From NCBI GenBank assembly GCA_030248215.1, contig JASANG010000768.1, forward strand, positions 1-64,000: a stretch of 64,000 nt of DNA, read 5' to 3'. The stretch comes from Enoplolaimus lenunculus. Taxonomy: Eukaryota; Nematoda; Enoplea; Enoplida; Thoracostomopsidae. The position numbers and the translations under genes are program-made. Numbering within the stretch: the first letter of the stretch is position 1; each line of letters begins with the position of its first letter. Below are positions 27,782-38,500 of this stretch, piece after piece. The notes below the pieces were generated by a model. The model searched no databases. It had not been told where the DNA came from and was given only the letters and a program-made list of their open reading frames with translations.

Positions 27782-30700
27782 AAAGACACAGAAAATACGC
27801 AAAGAAGCAACAATGTCGGTACGAAACGGCTAAGTTCTAGTAAAAAGTTACAAAGCTGTTATGCACTCTCAGTTTAAAAAGTTAAGCCTAAGCCTAAGCT
27901 AAAGTCTTCGGGCTCGTATTCTCAAATGTGTGTAACACTTGATGCGTATGTTTTCAAAATTCGCCCGTATAGGCCTACAGTGCATAAGAATTTCTTGGCC
28001 GTGAACATTTTTAGCCAAGCTGAAATTGCTAAATTTGGCTGAGGTCAGTTTAACATTTTTCAGGTCTTCAATAAAAACACGAAGTTAGCAAATATATTGC
28101 AATAAATGATTTTGTATATGGTATAATTTTGTCAAATATAATAAGTGTTTTAGGTACAGGAAAACAAGTCAATGAACAAAAAGATAAACAACAACAGCGA
28201 TTGGACAAGGAACGAAAGAAACGAGAAAAACCAGCGCTCAAACAATCAAATCGAGAACAAGAACGAATATCTGAAACATTGGATCGACCGAGCAAAGATT
28301 GGGACCAAACTGTACAAGAAATGCGTAGTTTGCTGGTTGAATTGAAAGTAAGTCTTGAATTATAACCAAAATTGCTTTTATAAATTCCAATGAGTTGATT
28401 AATTAGCTCAGCTAGAGAGTTAGTTATTTCTAAATTGAAAATACGCATTAAATCACTCTGAATTGAGTTGATTGTTACTCTGAGTGCACTTGATTCCAGG
28501 TGAGTTGAACGATTAATTCAGAGTGAATTTGATTGAAAACCCTAACTCAGACTGAGTGATTCAACTCATTCTGTGATATAATCAACTCACTGGGATTTAC
28601 AGTAAAGTGTCACAAAACAAAATCCTGACTGTGCGTTCGTTAGCTATATTGCAATCTCTTATCACAAATTCGATCCCGTAGCCAAACTGTAAATTCAAGT
28701 GAACTGATGCAAATCCAGAATGAGTTGAATCACTGAATCTGAACTAGGTCTTTCAAAACTCAGAATTCTAAACTGATTGAACTCATTATGAGTCGATTAA
28801 TCAACTCACTCAGGTCAAAGTGAGTTTAAAGTTTAGTGTTATTAACTCAAAAATAACCAAAAATGACTAATTCGTTCTCTGAATTGAATAATCAACTTAC
28901 TTGAATTTACAGTACAGGAGGGTCAGTAGGTATTCAGAGCAAATGATTAAACCATTTGGCTGACCACTCGGAACACTTTAGTGGGAAATTGATATATATC
29001 ATCTATTAATGGTTTGAATCGTCTTGAATAAATATTGCAGACTGCCAGACAAGCTTTGGAAATACACAACGCAGCAAACAGTAACGCAAAAAATATGGAA
29101 ACCGCACAGGATTCAACTGCGCAACAGCAGCAACTGGAAGAAGAACAACAGCAACAACAACAGCAGCAGCAGCAACAACAACAACAAAAACAAATAGATG
29201 CAGAAATGAAAAAAGCAGAAAAACGAAAACATAAAATGCTGGTAAATCGGAATTTTGGACTTACATCAGTGAACATGAATTGTGTGTTTATTATTTCATT
29301 TAAACAAATGATCGAGAGCCATGAGTCAATAATTCTTCGTTTACAAGAATGTGCAACTTGCTAAAATTTGTCTGGTTCAAATTGTACCACCGAGCGTTAC
29401 GTTTTTGGCCAACCCCCCTTGTTAGGAAGGGAACTAGTTAACGCTTGAAACGTAGAATACGCATAAGTTGTGTAAGGGGAGCAACTTACAATATTAGAAT
29501 ATTTGAACATCTCAGAGATTGACAGGATCGGGAAACTTGAACCTATATGAATAGTGGGGGGATTGGCTAAAAACGCACCGCGCGCTGGGTGCATTCTTTT
29601 GCACACAGAATGTGTACTCAGTTGCATACTCTGATTTGCACATGGTGTAGCCCCCTCTATCAATAGTGGGAAGGAGTCGGCCAAAAACGCAACGCATGCC
29701 GGAGACATTTTGTGCCATACTGAACCCCAAGAGTTGCATACTCTTGTATCATGAACTCTTGATTGAACGAATCGGTCAAGCGATCGCAATCCACAACGCC
29801 AATAAAATGTTTTTTTGCGCTGTCAATTGTTTTAAGATGTTATGACAACGATTTTGGCGAGAAATACAAATTTATTGTTTTTGTTTAGAAAAAAGCCGCA
29901 CACGAATTACTTGAATCTCGAGCGCTGTTGGTGCAGTCGAAATCAAGTGAGACAAAACGAGAAAGTGTAATAAATTAAGCTTCATTTAAAGATCAGAAGC
30001 GGAACGTTTTTCTGCGGGACTGCAATAGAGTCCGCTTACAGTTTTGCCTAATTTTAATGCTAGGCTTAGGCTCATTCTTGCGCATAGCCCTAGGCCTAGC
30101 AACAAGCTTATGCTACTGTTATGGCCCTGTTCTATAGATTGCATTTAACGATTAACATTGCTAATTTCAAATACGCCTGTAAAAGTGTCTATTCTGTTTG
30201 ATCATCCGGAAATTTCTGGGAACTACGTATATCCGCCTGACATTCATGTTTGCTAAATTCTGTCTGTTTTAGGTGGATCCGGATCGACAACCGGAAATAA
30301 TTGCGCAGGAGGTAGCAACGAAGCAGATGAGCTCGCAGCGGAATTAGCAAAGTTACGACAACTAATGGTATTAATATTTATTACGGTTGATATGAAATAT
30401 TGAATAAAATATTTAATTTCTTTTTGGCTTAGGCTTAGGTTTAGGCTCTGGCTTGATTTGTTAAATTTTCTTTCATCCATATATAAAACAGGACCAGAAC
30501 AACATCTCTGTGCACGGGTGCCACCAGAATATGAGTAGGGGTTTGTATGAGGGGTCCGATGAGAAAAAAATAATTTAATTTCGTGGAAAGTAATTAACTT
30601 TCAGCTTCAAACCAAATACCCAACGCTGACGATGGAACAAATTGAAGAACTTCAATTTCTTAAAGTTTCACAAAAGGTATGTAATGTCACAGTTTTATTC

Positions 30701-32765
30701 ATTTTATTATCACAAAGGTGGGTGCAAGGCGGATGTGCGCTGTTCTTTTCCGACAATTCTAACGGCGACATTAAAAGAATTCCATACGGGACCGTAGCCA
30801 AGGAAAAAGCCACGGGGACTCAGCCCCTCCCGCACAATTTTGATCCCAGAACGTTTTCAACCTTGCTTGTAACTCATTGAAAACCCTGGACTGCCCGTCC
30901 TGAAAATTTTTTAGCCCCCCCCCCCAACAAGGTGAGCTGATTACGGGCCTGATTTCATCTAAGGAGGCTGCTAATACTTGAATAGTATATGCACACATTT
31001 AGACACGAACTATTTTTCAAGGTAGGATTAATTGGCAAAATATTCAAGCTTAGACTCGTATTCTCAAATGTGTGTAGTACCTATCACCAGTTAGCAATAT
31101 GCGTTCAAACAACCGAAATACAACGGTTACAAACGTCAAACTTGGGTCACAGCTAGGAACGCTCAAATACCCAAAAATGTGCCAAATGAAAGTTTTTGAT
31201 TGGCTGGTTCGAAATTTACACGTCCTAAAACCGACTTGTGATATGTGTTACATGCATTTGAGAATATGGGCACTGTGTTTAACTAAACACCTGGAAATGT
31301 AGGCAACGGAAGGTTCGAACTCAGACCTTAACAGATATTTAAACGATGGCTCTTTGCTGTTCCATCACTGTCCTGTCTCCAGTACTTTTCATAGTCGACT
31401 ATAGTCCACACGCATGCTGCCGACATAAATACTGTAAATAGACGAGCATATGCCTATAATTTTACAGAACCTACAGTTTTGGCGGGTCCACATCTATAGG
31501 AACCCCATTGAAGCTTAACCCTAGGAAAATTCTCTCTGAAATCAATATCATGCCTCTCATGAGCTGGCTACGGGTCGGATTCTATCCAATCAAGTGACGA
31601 GTACACTCAAAATAACATTTCTGAAATTTAAGAAAAAGTTTCTTACATTTAATAAATATAATTAGCAAGGTGCACTTGAAAAGTATTTCTGTTATCACTT
31701 TTGAAATAAAGTCGTAAAATAAACGTTTTCCAGTTATTTTTAGAAAAATTGTCTTTAATATCGGAAAAACTTTTCAGATTTGCCACAGAAAATACTTTTC
31801 TGAATAAACTCAGAAATACTTTTTTGTCTGTAGCTATACACAGTGTTCATTAGTCTAATTATATTATCACTATTTTAGGAAATGAAACGAGCGTTGAAAC
31901 GTAGCGGTCCGGACCAATACAAAATGCTTCAAAGACGCTTAAACAACAACGGCGAAATGTTCTACAGTTTGGTCCCAGCAACGTTCAAACAAATTCAATC
32001 GATTGGTGCCCAACCGGAACTTTGGGTAAACAACAGGATCCTACACCGGATTGAGGTTTTAGAAGAACAGTTTTCAAATGACCGGAGCCATTTATCGGCT
32101 GTTTTATACACTCTTCACTACGGTTACGCTTAGGTTCAGGCTTAGGCTTCGACTCAGGATTACGAAAAGGCGTACGTTTTTCAGTGAACTAGGGAGTGTC
32201 AGTCTCGGTGGATACGATCGTGCAGTTCCGGTCTGTGTACTATGCAGCTGGAAATGCAGGCCTACGGAGCGGTGATCGAACTTAAACCTTGTGGACCTGT
32301 AAGCGAACGCTTTACCACTACGCCACGTAGTCGACCTCTCCAACTGCTTTTTTCGTCGACTTTATAAAATGATTGTATGCTGCAAGCATAGCGTACAACA
32401 CAATGGGCATTGTATATATTGTATATGCGCCAGGACAAACATGTCTTACATGCGTTACCGGGAGTTTCCGAGCATAATTTCAGATATTGTAAGATACAAA
32501 TTTTTTAAATTTATAATATTTTTGCGTAAATTTGGAAAAAATGCTTTATTCTTCATTTCAGGAACCACCGATTGTGGTTTTGCTTGAAAAAGGAACGCTT
32601 GATCTAACGCAAAACATTACAATAATCCCTGATTCAACTCAAACGAACATTCCGCAACAGAACAGCGACGGGAGCTGTCCGAATTTTGTTAACAGCGTTC
32701 GACAAATTGAAGCTGTGAACAAATCAACTGCCGAGACGGAAGAAAACGCAAAAACTGAAATTTAA
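27782..32765 (+). CDS. Unrecognised coiled-coil, Gln-rich protein
   Basis: Exons 27782-27818, 28154-28347, 29041-29241, 29889-29946, 30273-30367, 30605-30676, 31879-32025, 32562-32765: 1008 nt, 335 residues plus stop, all phases agreeing. The first exon is short and less certain; another possible exon, 26881-26926, would lie upstream. The start codon is not identified. The N-terminal part is very rich in Lys/Glu/Gln (KDKQQQRLDKERKKREKP) and helical, followed by a Gln run of about 20 (exon 3), another charged helix (QIDAEMKKAEKRKHKML), a Gly/Ser linker, and a helix ADELAAELAKLRQLM. The C-terminal part (SGPDQYKMLQRRLNNNGEMF, PATFKQIQSIG) looks globular and may be its conserved domain; the tail is acidic and Thr-rich. 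Probably a cytoplasmic or nuclear scaffold, but this is inference only. No polyadenylation hexamer is evident after the stop. Confidence 0.65.
28375..28608. mobile_element. Family G MITE, copy 1
   Basis: Left TAAATTCCAATGAGTTGATT, right AATCAACTCACTGGGATTTA plus CAGT, inverted; the interior is dense in GAGTTGA/TCAACTC. Lies in an intron of the coiled-coil gene, directly after the donor at 28347. Confidence 0.65.
28609..28685. other. Spacer between two family G copies
   Basis: Seventy-seven bases without recognised content. Confidence 0.3.
28686..28916. mobile_element. Family G MITE, copy 2
   Basis: CTGTAAATTCAAGTGAACTG at the left and ACTTGAATTTACAGTAC at the right; interior in the opposite sense to copy 1 (CTCAGGTCAAAGTGAG, GTTATTAACTC). 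Confidence 0.65.
29313..29763. mobile_element. Rearranged family E sequence
   Basis: Contains a left part (GTTTACAAGAATGTGCAACT to GGCCAACCCCCCTTG), a reversed segment with GCGCGCTGGGTGCATTC and CACACAGAATGTG, and a right end (GTCGGCCAAAAACGCAACGC to ATGAACTCTTG). It looks like two or more damaged copies, one inside the other. Confidence 0.55.
29982..30142 (+). mobile_element. Family B MITE
   Basis: AAAGATCAGAAGCGGAACGT, CTGCGGGACTGCAATAGAGT, a TTAGGC-like core and the right end GGCCCTGTTCTATAGATTG. Within an intron of the coiled-coil gene, starting only ~35 bases after a donor site. Confidence 0.7.
30785..30953 (+). mobile_element. Family F element
   Basis: Left CGGGACCGTAGCCAAGG, body TTTTCAACCTTGCTTGTAAC and GTCCTGAAAATTTTTTAGCC, right GGTGAGCTGATTACGGGCCT, inverted to the left. 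Confidence 0.65.
31054..31271. mobile_element. Family C MITE
   Basis: CTCGTATTCTCAAATGTGTG at the left, CATGCATTTGAGAATATGGG at the right, with the usual CACCAGTTAGC block inside. Confidence 0.75.
31292..31440 (-). mobile_element. tRNA-like SINE, family S2
   Basis: Minus-strand reading gives a T-arm box GGTCTGAGTTCGAACCTTCC and a degraded D-arm. The edge (AAATGTAGGCAACGGAAGG) resembles AAATGCAGGCCTACGGAGCG at 32252, tying it to that copy. Confidence 0.45.
32252..32465 (-). mobile_element. tRNA-like SINE, family S2
   Basis: Minus-strand 32262-32335 has a clear D-arm TGGCGTAGTGGTAAAGCG and box B AAGTTCGATCACCG. The right-hand part, GTCGACTTTATAAAATG..TACAACACAATGGGCATTG..ATGCGCCAGGACAAACATG, matches 2175-2285. 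Confidence 0.5.
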
Positions 32766-32892
32766 ATTTGAAAAATTTCATTAATGTCTTTACCAAACTT
32801 GAAACACCTGCTTGCTGGACGGATCCGGCCGGGCTGCTTAGGATTTAGGATTCCAAACAGGGATCAAAACAACCTTTTCTGTTAAGATTTTG

Positions 32893-33093
32893 GGCCCATG
32901 TAAAGATCAAGGACGGAACGTTTTTCTGTGGGACTGCAATAGAGTAAGCTTAAGCTTTAGACTAATTTTTTGCTTGGCTTAGGCTTAGGTTTGGGCTTAC
33001 GCTTAGGAATAAACTAATTCTTACTCTTAGGTTTAGGCTTAGGCTTAGGAATATGGTTATAATACTGTTCCGACCCTGTTCTTTACAATGGCC
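32893..33093 (+). mobile_element. Family B MITE
   Basis: Full copy: left GGCCCATGTAAAGATCAAGG, right CCCTGTTCTTTACAATGGCC, with two rounds of TTAGGC-rich sequence, each ending in GGAATA. Confidence 0.85.
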
Positions 33094-33867
33094 AGATTTT
33101 GTACTAAAATTGTATTTGGCTTCTTTCTATAATATGTAATATCGCACGATCTCTTGCGTCAGAAATTTCTGGTTCCGCCGCTGCACTTGGAATACTAAAA
33201 TTAACCTAAAATTGAATTTAAGAATTAATTTCACAATAAAATTGCGTCATTTAGATATTTTTAAAATGATTTTAAAATTTGTTTAGTTTCAACTAAAATC
33301 CTGGCAACGGGCATAATTTCAATTTAGGGTTTACCAATTGCGAGGAAGCTCAAAACATGATTATGTCTTTTTGTCCCCAAGAGTAAGCGACTAAGAGAAT
33401 TATGACCAGAAAAGCGTTAAGTAGGTGTTAGGTTAAATCTGCTTAAATAGGAAACTTTAACTAAGTATATTGTTGTATATATTTTAGTATGTTATTAATG
33501 AAATTTTTTTGTGAAATCACGAATTTTTACGTAAAAATAAGAAATTTACCAGGTTGTCAGCCTAAACAATTTATATTTTGAGGTAAATGATTTTAGCGCA
33601 TTCGGAAGCTAATTCATTGTATTTGTCAGCTAAGGCGGAACCATATTTCAGGCATGCACTGAGGGTCACCGGGCCTTTGTGATTTCTGGTAAATTTTAGG
33701 ATCTGTTTTAGGTGTTTAACCGGTTTGCAAAATCCTGGCTATATTTGGTTTATTTTTGTAATTCAAGTCGGTGGTACTGTTAACGTTTTTAGAAAATTTT
33801 ATCCAATAAAATAATAGAATACGAACTACGTGAAGCGGCTTCTAATTTTGATTGGCGAACAATATTT

Positions 33868-33945
33868 TATGTCGCAGGCCAATCTACTACTCAGTCCAAT
33901 TACTAATTGGTCTTGGCCAATTTGCTAGTTGGCCTATGTTACTTT
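33868..33945. mobile_element. Family J element, left part
   Basis: TTTATGTCGCAGGCCAATCT and CAGTCCAATTACTAATTGGT match 2847 and 24641. Confidence 0.45.
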
Positions 33946-34152
33946 CAGGTGCGTCCTGGTACCGCCGGGACAGCATGAGAGTACTGGAGAACAGAATTTG
34001 CTATTCCTGTTTGTGCATACGCGAAGATTATTAAACATTGAATTTGGATGTGTCCCATTGTCATGTGTTCCCCACGAAAATTTTACAGTTTTCCCGTTTT
34101 TCGTCAACCAGCGCTGCGCATCACAAAAAATATAGCTAGCACCAATTGCCAG

Positions 34153-34285
34153 CAGGGTACAACACGGAGGTCTGCCTCCGGCCCCGGCAGAAAATACTAC
34201 TTAATTTCGCCTCACCACTGGCTCCGGCAAATTTCGTTGACCTCCAGCTCCGGCTCCGGCATTTTTCACTTTCGGTGGCACCCTG
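34153..34285. mobile_element. hAT-like MITE with 8 bp target duplication
   Basis: 133 bp element starting CAGGGTACAAC and ending GGTGGCACCCTG, flanked on both sides by ATTGCCAG (34145-34152 and 34286-34293). The 8 bp duplication and CAGGG/CCCTG ends are hAT hallmarks. The interior consists of CTCCGGC-rich repeats. Clean flanks suggest a recent insertion. Confidence 0.8.
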
Positions 34286-34420
34286 ATTGCCAGTTTGTAC
34301 TGAGACACTTCCAAACAAGTGTGCTGCAACAACTGCGGGCATCAAATTATGCTCACAAATTGCAGCGATAAATTGCAGAAAAGTTGCTAATTTTCAAAAC
34401 CTAACATTCATTAGTGTGGA

Positions 34421-34481
34421 AATTGCAAGACCTATCACCAACTGGTAAAAAATGCTAAACACATTTGAGAATATGGGCAAA
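34421..34481. mobile_element. Family C MITE, right end only
   Basis: AAGACCTATCACCAACTGGT and AAACACATTTGAGAATATGG. Confidence 0.55.
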
Positions 34482-34796
34482 GACGTAAATGTTTTGTACT
34501 AAAACATTTTTCACTCGGTGCAAACGTCTTAATTATGAGCAGTTGAGAAAATGCCTAAATTGAAGCTAAGTTGAAGTCAACTTTAAAATAAACAATTTTA
34601 TAAGCTTTTTCGATCTCAAATTGGCTTAATTGATAAAGTGAAATTTAATACTTAAATTCAACTTTTGACGGCATTTTAAGTGATTTTCAGTTAAAAGTGG
34701 TGTTTAGACAAAATTTCAACATTATTGTCAACTGGCTTTCGACAAACAGTCATACGGTAGTAAGTTTGTGGACGTTTATTAATAGGTTTTAAGAAA

Positions 34797-34960
34797 GTTC
34801 ATCCCCGACAATTCGTCCCTGGAAATCGCGACCACAGAAATTTCGTCCCCGGAATCTTTGTCACCGGCAATTCGTGCCCGACATATCGTCCTTGCACAAT
34901 GCGTTCTTGGGAAGAGATATTTGGCCAGGTTTGTTCCCGACAACTCGTTTTGTGAGAACT
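34797..34960. repeat. CGTCCCCGG-based minisatellite
   Basis: Phrases such as CCCCGACAATTCGTCCCTGG, TTTCGTCCCCGGAATC, CACCGGCAATTCGTGCCCGA recur at intervals of about 15-30 bp. Resembles the ends of family K (CGACGAATTGTCG) and may be derived from one. Confidence 0.5.
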
Positions 34961-35084
34961 TGTGCGCCTCTATTGGAGCAAGTTTGCGCAATCGGTACCC
35001 GTGGATTAGTACACAATACGGAGGTTTAATAATTTTGCAACTTCCACAAAACATGCGTACACCTGGTGACATTTGAGGGGGCAG

Positions 35085-35302
35085 TGTCATGGACGCTGAG
35101 GCTTTCTTGGCTTCAGTATCCAGGACACTGAAGCAAAACAAACTTCAATGTCCTGTATACTGAAGCCGAAAAGCTTGAGTGTCTAGGATGTGAAGTTTTT
35201 TTGGCTTCAATGCAACGGACGCTGAAGCCAAAATGTTTCAGTATCCTGGACACCGAAGGCAAAACTTCAGTATCTTTGGCTTAAGTGTCCATGACACAGC
35301 CC
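35085..35302. repeat. Foldback built from CACTGAAGCC units
   Basis: Outer ends AGTGTCATGGACGC and AAGTGTCCATGACAC are inverted. Between them GTATCC(A/T)GGACAC(T/C)GAAG and its complement recur four or more times. A single related phrase, GACACTGAAGCCAAAAAGG, is at 14636. Confidence 0.6.
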
Positions 35303-35349
35303 GCTCAAAAGTCATCTGGTGTACGCATGTAATTGGTAAAGTTGCATTA

Positions 35350-35525
35350 CTAAGCGTATGCGCAGTACAAAATTTCCATAACGCATAAGAAGCATTTCGA
35401 TCCTCGAGAGCCAAGCTTCTATAGCTGAGTAAAGGTGACGGTAAATGCCGCCCAGGACACCCGGCAGGGTACGAATCGATTCCTGGCTTGAAATTAGCTG
35501 TTATAAATATATGAGAAAAGGTTAC
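35350..35525 (+). mobile_element. tRNA-like SINE, family S1, copy 3
   Basis: Diverged but collinear with the copies at 17541 and 23071: ATGCGCAGTACAAAAT, CTCGAGAGCCAAGCTTCTAT, then AGCTGAG and a damaged B box. Ends ~50 bases before the K2P start codon. Confidence 0.5.
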
Positions 35526-35573
35526 AGTAGCAATAGCGTCATGGAAACACGATATGAATAATTGACTGCAATC

Positions 35574-38500
35574 ATGCGAAAAAAATCCTATCCACAACGA
35601 TACATTTCTCGCAACACGCTAAACTCCGCCTCATTACCAAAACGAACACCTGTAATTGGAGGAAGCACTAGCAGTCAAGCAGCGTGGCTTCATGCGCCAA
35701 TCAAATCACAGCTGAGTGAAGTCATCGGTACGTCATTGGCTAAATCGTCATTTGATCCAAATTTACTTCAATTGTTCGAACAGAAGTCAAACAATGAGCG
35801 TCAAGCTACAAATGTTTCATTTGGTCAACGTGAAAATGATACAAAGGCACAGGAACCAAATGTCGAACGCTATGAAATTGACTGGAAAAAGGTATATAAT
35901 TCATTTCAACAGGATCACAGGTCATTCAATTTCAGTCTTAGCTGGGATGTGGTCTAAGATTTCTAACTCTAAAGACTGCCAGACTGTCTTTGATCGACTT
36001 AAGACAAGACATATTAATAAAGAAAGACTATTGCTCAAGTCAAGAAATACTCGATAAAGTTGAAATTAGCTCTTTATGCAACTGTAACAGGCCCATGGTC
36101 AGCTCACCATACTAGGGGGATTTAAACTTTTTCAGGAGGGGCATACAAGGGTTCTCGATGACTGTCATACAAGGTTGAAAAATTTCTAAAGGGTGGCAAA
36201 AGATAGAAAATGCAATTTTTACTGTACGCTATGTGTGCCAATTTTCTGACGCAGCAAAATTGTAAGGTAAAGACCTCATCATTTTATCACAAAAAAATTT
36301 TGACTCCGAGACGTAGGCCCTCACCACAGGATGCGCTGTAAATGCATATTCAATATAAATTATTTCAATTTGGGAAACTTAGTAATAGTTTAAAACAGGG
36401 CTCAAAGATCAGGGCGGAACGCTTTTTCTGTGGGACTAGAATAGAGTAAGCTTAAGCTTTAGACTATTTTTTGCATGGCTCTGGTTATAATACTGTTCGG
36501 CCCATGTTGTTTACATTGGTCAAAAACAGTTGCAGCGAAAGAAACTGCCGAGGAAAATTATGTTTTCAGACCATCAAAATTATTCTGCCTCATATTGGCT
36601 TAGTCCTTTTAACCACTGGATACATTCTCGCCGGAGCTGCGTTGTTCTATTGGCTTGAAGGCCCTGTTGAACGCCGCGTTAAACTCAACTCGCTTTCGGC
36701 GATTCAAAAAAGTCGAACGCAATTGCTTCAACGGCTCACACAACACGTAATCCATCAGGTTGAGGTAAATGCATCTTTCTTGCATACACCATGTCACAAT
36801 TTTCACATGTCTGTGTTGACCAACTTCGAACCCTGGGTCTAAATTTGATAGTTTTCAATTTGCAGGTCTAAGAATCACTAAACTTAGGACAGTAAAGTGC
36901 AAATGGGATGCACAGTATAGCTTCCCCCCATTCTAAAATTTACTATTCAACCCCTTTTTTCAATTGCTCTTATATATTTTTTCAGGAAACAATTTTTACA
37001 AGATACAACTGCACCTGTTTGCCACGAAACAACTCATCAGCCAATGGCAGTGAATTGGCAAATTTCGATGAAAACTCGCTGGAATTTAATTGGCTGAATA
37101 ACTCCTATGAGTTATTCAATGAGAATCGTTCAGTCCAGCTCAGTCCAAATGAAACGCTGGCTATTGGTCAAAGTATTTTTGATCCACGACTCAAATATCC
37201 AATCGCATTTCAATGGGCGGAATTTAACAAAACTACTCATCGCTTATTTGTTGCTTTTACAAAACATATGCTATCGGCGAAAGAAATCGCGCAAAATCAA
37301 ACCATTCCAGTATGGACGTTTTCTGCATCGATATTTTTTGCTGTAACTGTTGTTACTACAATTGGTAAGACATTGTTTAAGTTTTTCTTTTGTTCTGTTT
37401 TTTCTCTTTCTTTTTTCTTTCTTTCCTTCTTTCATTCTTTCTTTTTTCTTTATTTCTTTCTTTCGTTCTTTCTTTCTTTTCTTTCTTTCTTTCTTTATTT
37501 CTTTCCTTCTTTCTTTCTTTCTTTTTTTCTTTATTTCTTTCTTTCGTTCTTTCTTTCTTTTCTTTCTTTCTTTTTCTTTCTTTCTTTCTTTCCTTCTTTC
37601 TTTCTTTCCTTCTTTCTTTCGTTCTTTCTATCTATCTATCTATCTTTCTTTTTTTGTTTCTTTCTTTCTTTCTTACTTTTTTCCATCCTTCCTTTCATTC
37701 TTTCTTTTCCGTTTATTCCTTTCTTTCTTCTTTTCTTTGTTTCGTTCTTTTTTCTTTCTTTGTTTCTTTCTTTTCTTGTCTCTTCAACACCCTCTCATTC
37801 AACGTTATTTTACCATTTTAGGATACGGCTATCCAGTTCCACTCACAGTGACAGGACGACTGTCATGTGTTATTTTCGCACTTTTCGGTATTCCACTGAC
37901 GTTAATAACAATTGCGGATTTTGGCAAATTTTGCGGTGAACACTTGACATGGCTGATTGATAAAATAAACTCAACATGGTTAGCGCTTAAGCAAGTTTAT
38001 CGGCGCTATATCTGGCGGAAATCGTCAAAATTACTTCAAAATTCCACCGGAAGTATCAAATCAGTATCCGGAACGTCCGATTGCCGCAGTGAAATGTGTG
38101 GAAACTGTCAATTTCGACAAGATTTGCAAGAATTTCAGGTATATCGAGGAATAATGGCCAGTTCAAAATATCTAATTTGGACTCCAATCGATACAGATGG
38201 ACTACTGAATGATAATTTTTTGTTTAGGCTTAGGAATATGCTTAGTTGGAAACGGATTGAAATTTTAGGTTGTATTTTGTTTCGTCGCCCCGACATCCTT
38301 ATACCGAATTCCTTTTATATTCATTGCGTATGTACGGTTTGCAAATATCTACCCATGCACGCTATACAAGATAGGGTTAAAAACCAAAGGTCCGTGTACA
38401 GATCAGAGGTCGACTTTATTTCCGCGGATAAGCGTTAAACTTATTTTTTGGCGTAGGCTTAGGTATAGGCTTATCCTTGCGTTTAGGCTTAGGACTAGGA

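Larger units (their letters stand above)
32766..35573. other. Spacer between the coiled-coil gene and the first K2P gene
   Basis: About 2.8 kb with no convincing gene. It holds a family B MITE, a family J fragment, a hAT-like MITE, a family C fragment, two local repeat clusters and a SINE, listed separately. The remaining unique parts (about 33100-33860, 34490-34790) are A+T-rich without structure I can name. Confidence 0.6.

Noticed and set aside
36545-36569. Exon 2 of the plus-strand K2P gene starting at AAAAACAG or TTGCAG
   Set aside because: Those acceptors give the wrong phase for the M1 frame; ATGTTTTCAG at 36560-36569 gives phase 0 and a better pyrimidine tract.
37350-37821. Frames of 143-362 codons rich in Phe, Ser and Leu resembling a membrane protein
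   Set aside because: They read through the CTTT tract of K2P intron 3; only the exon parts on either side are real.
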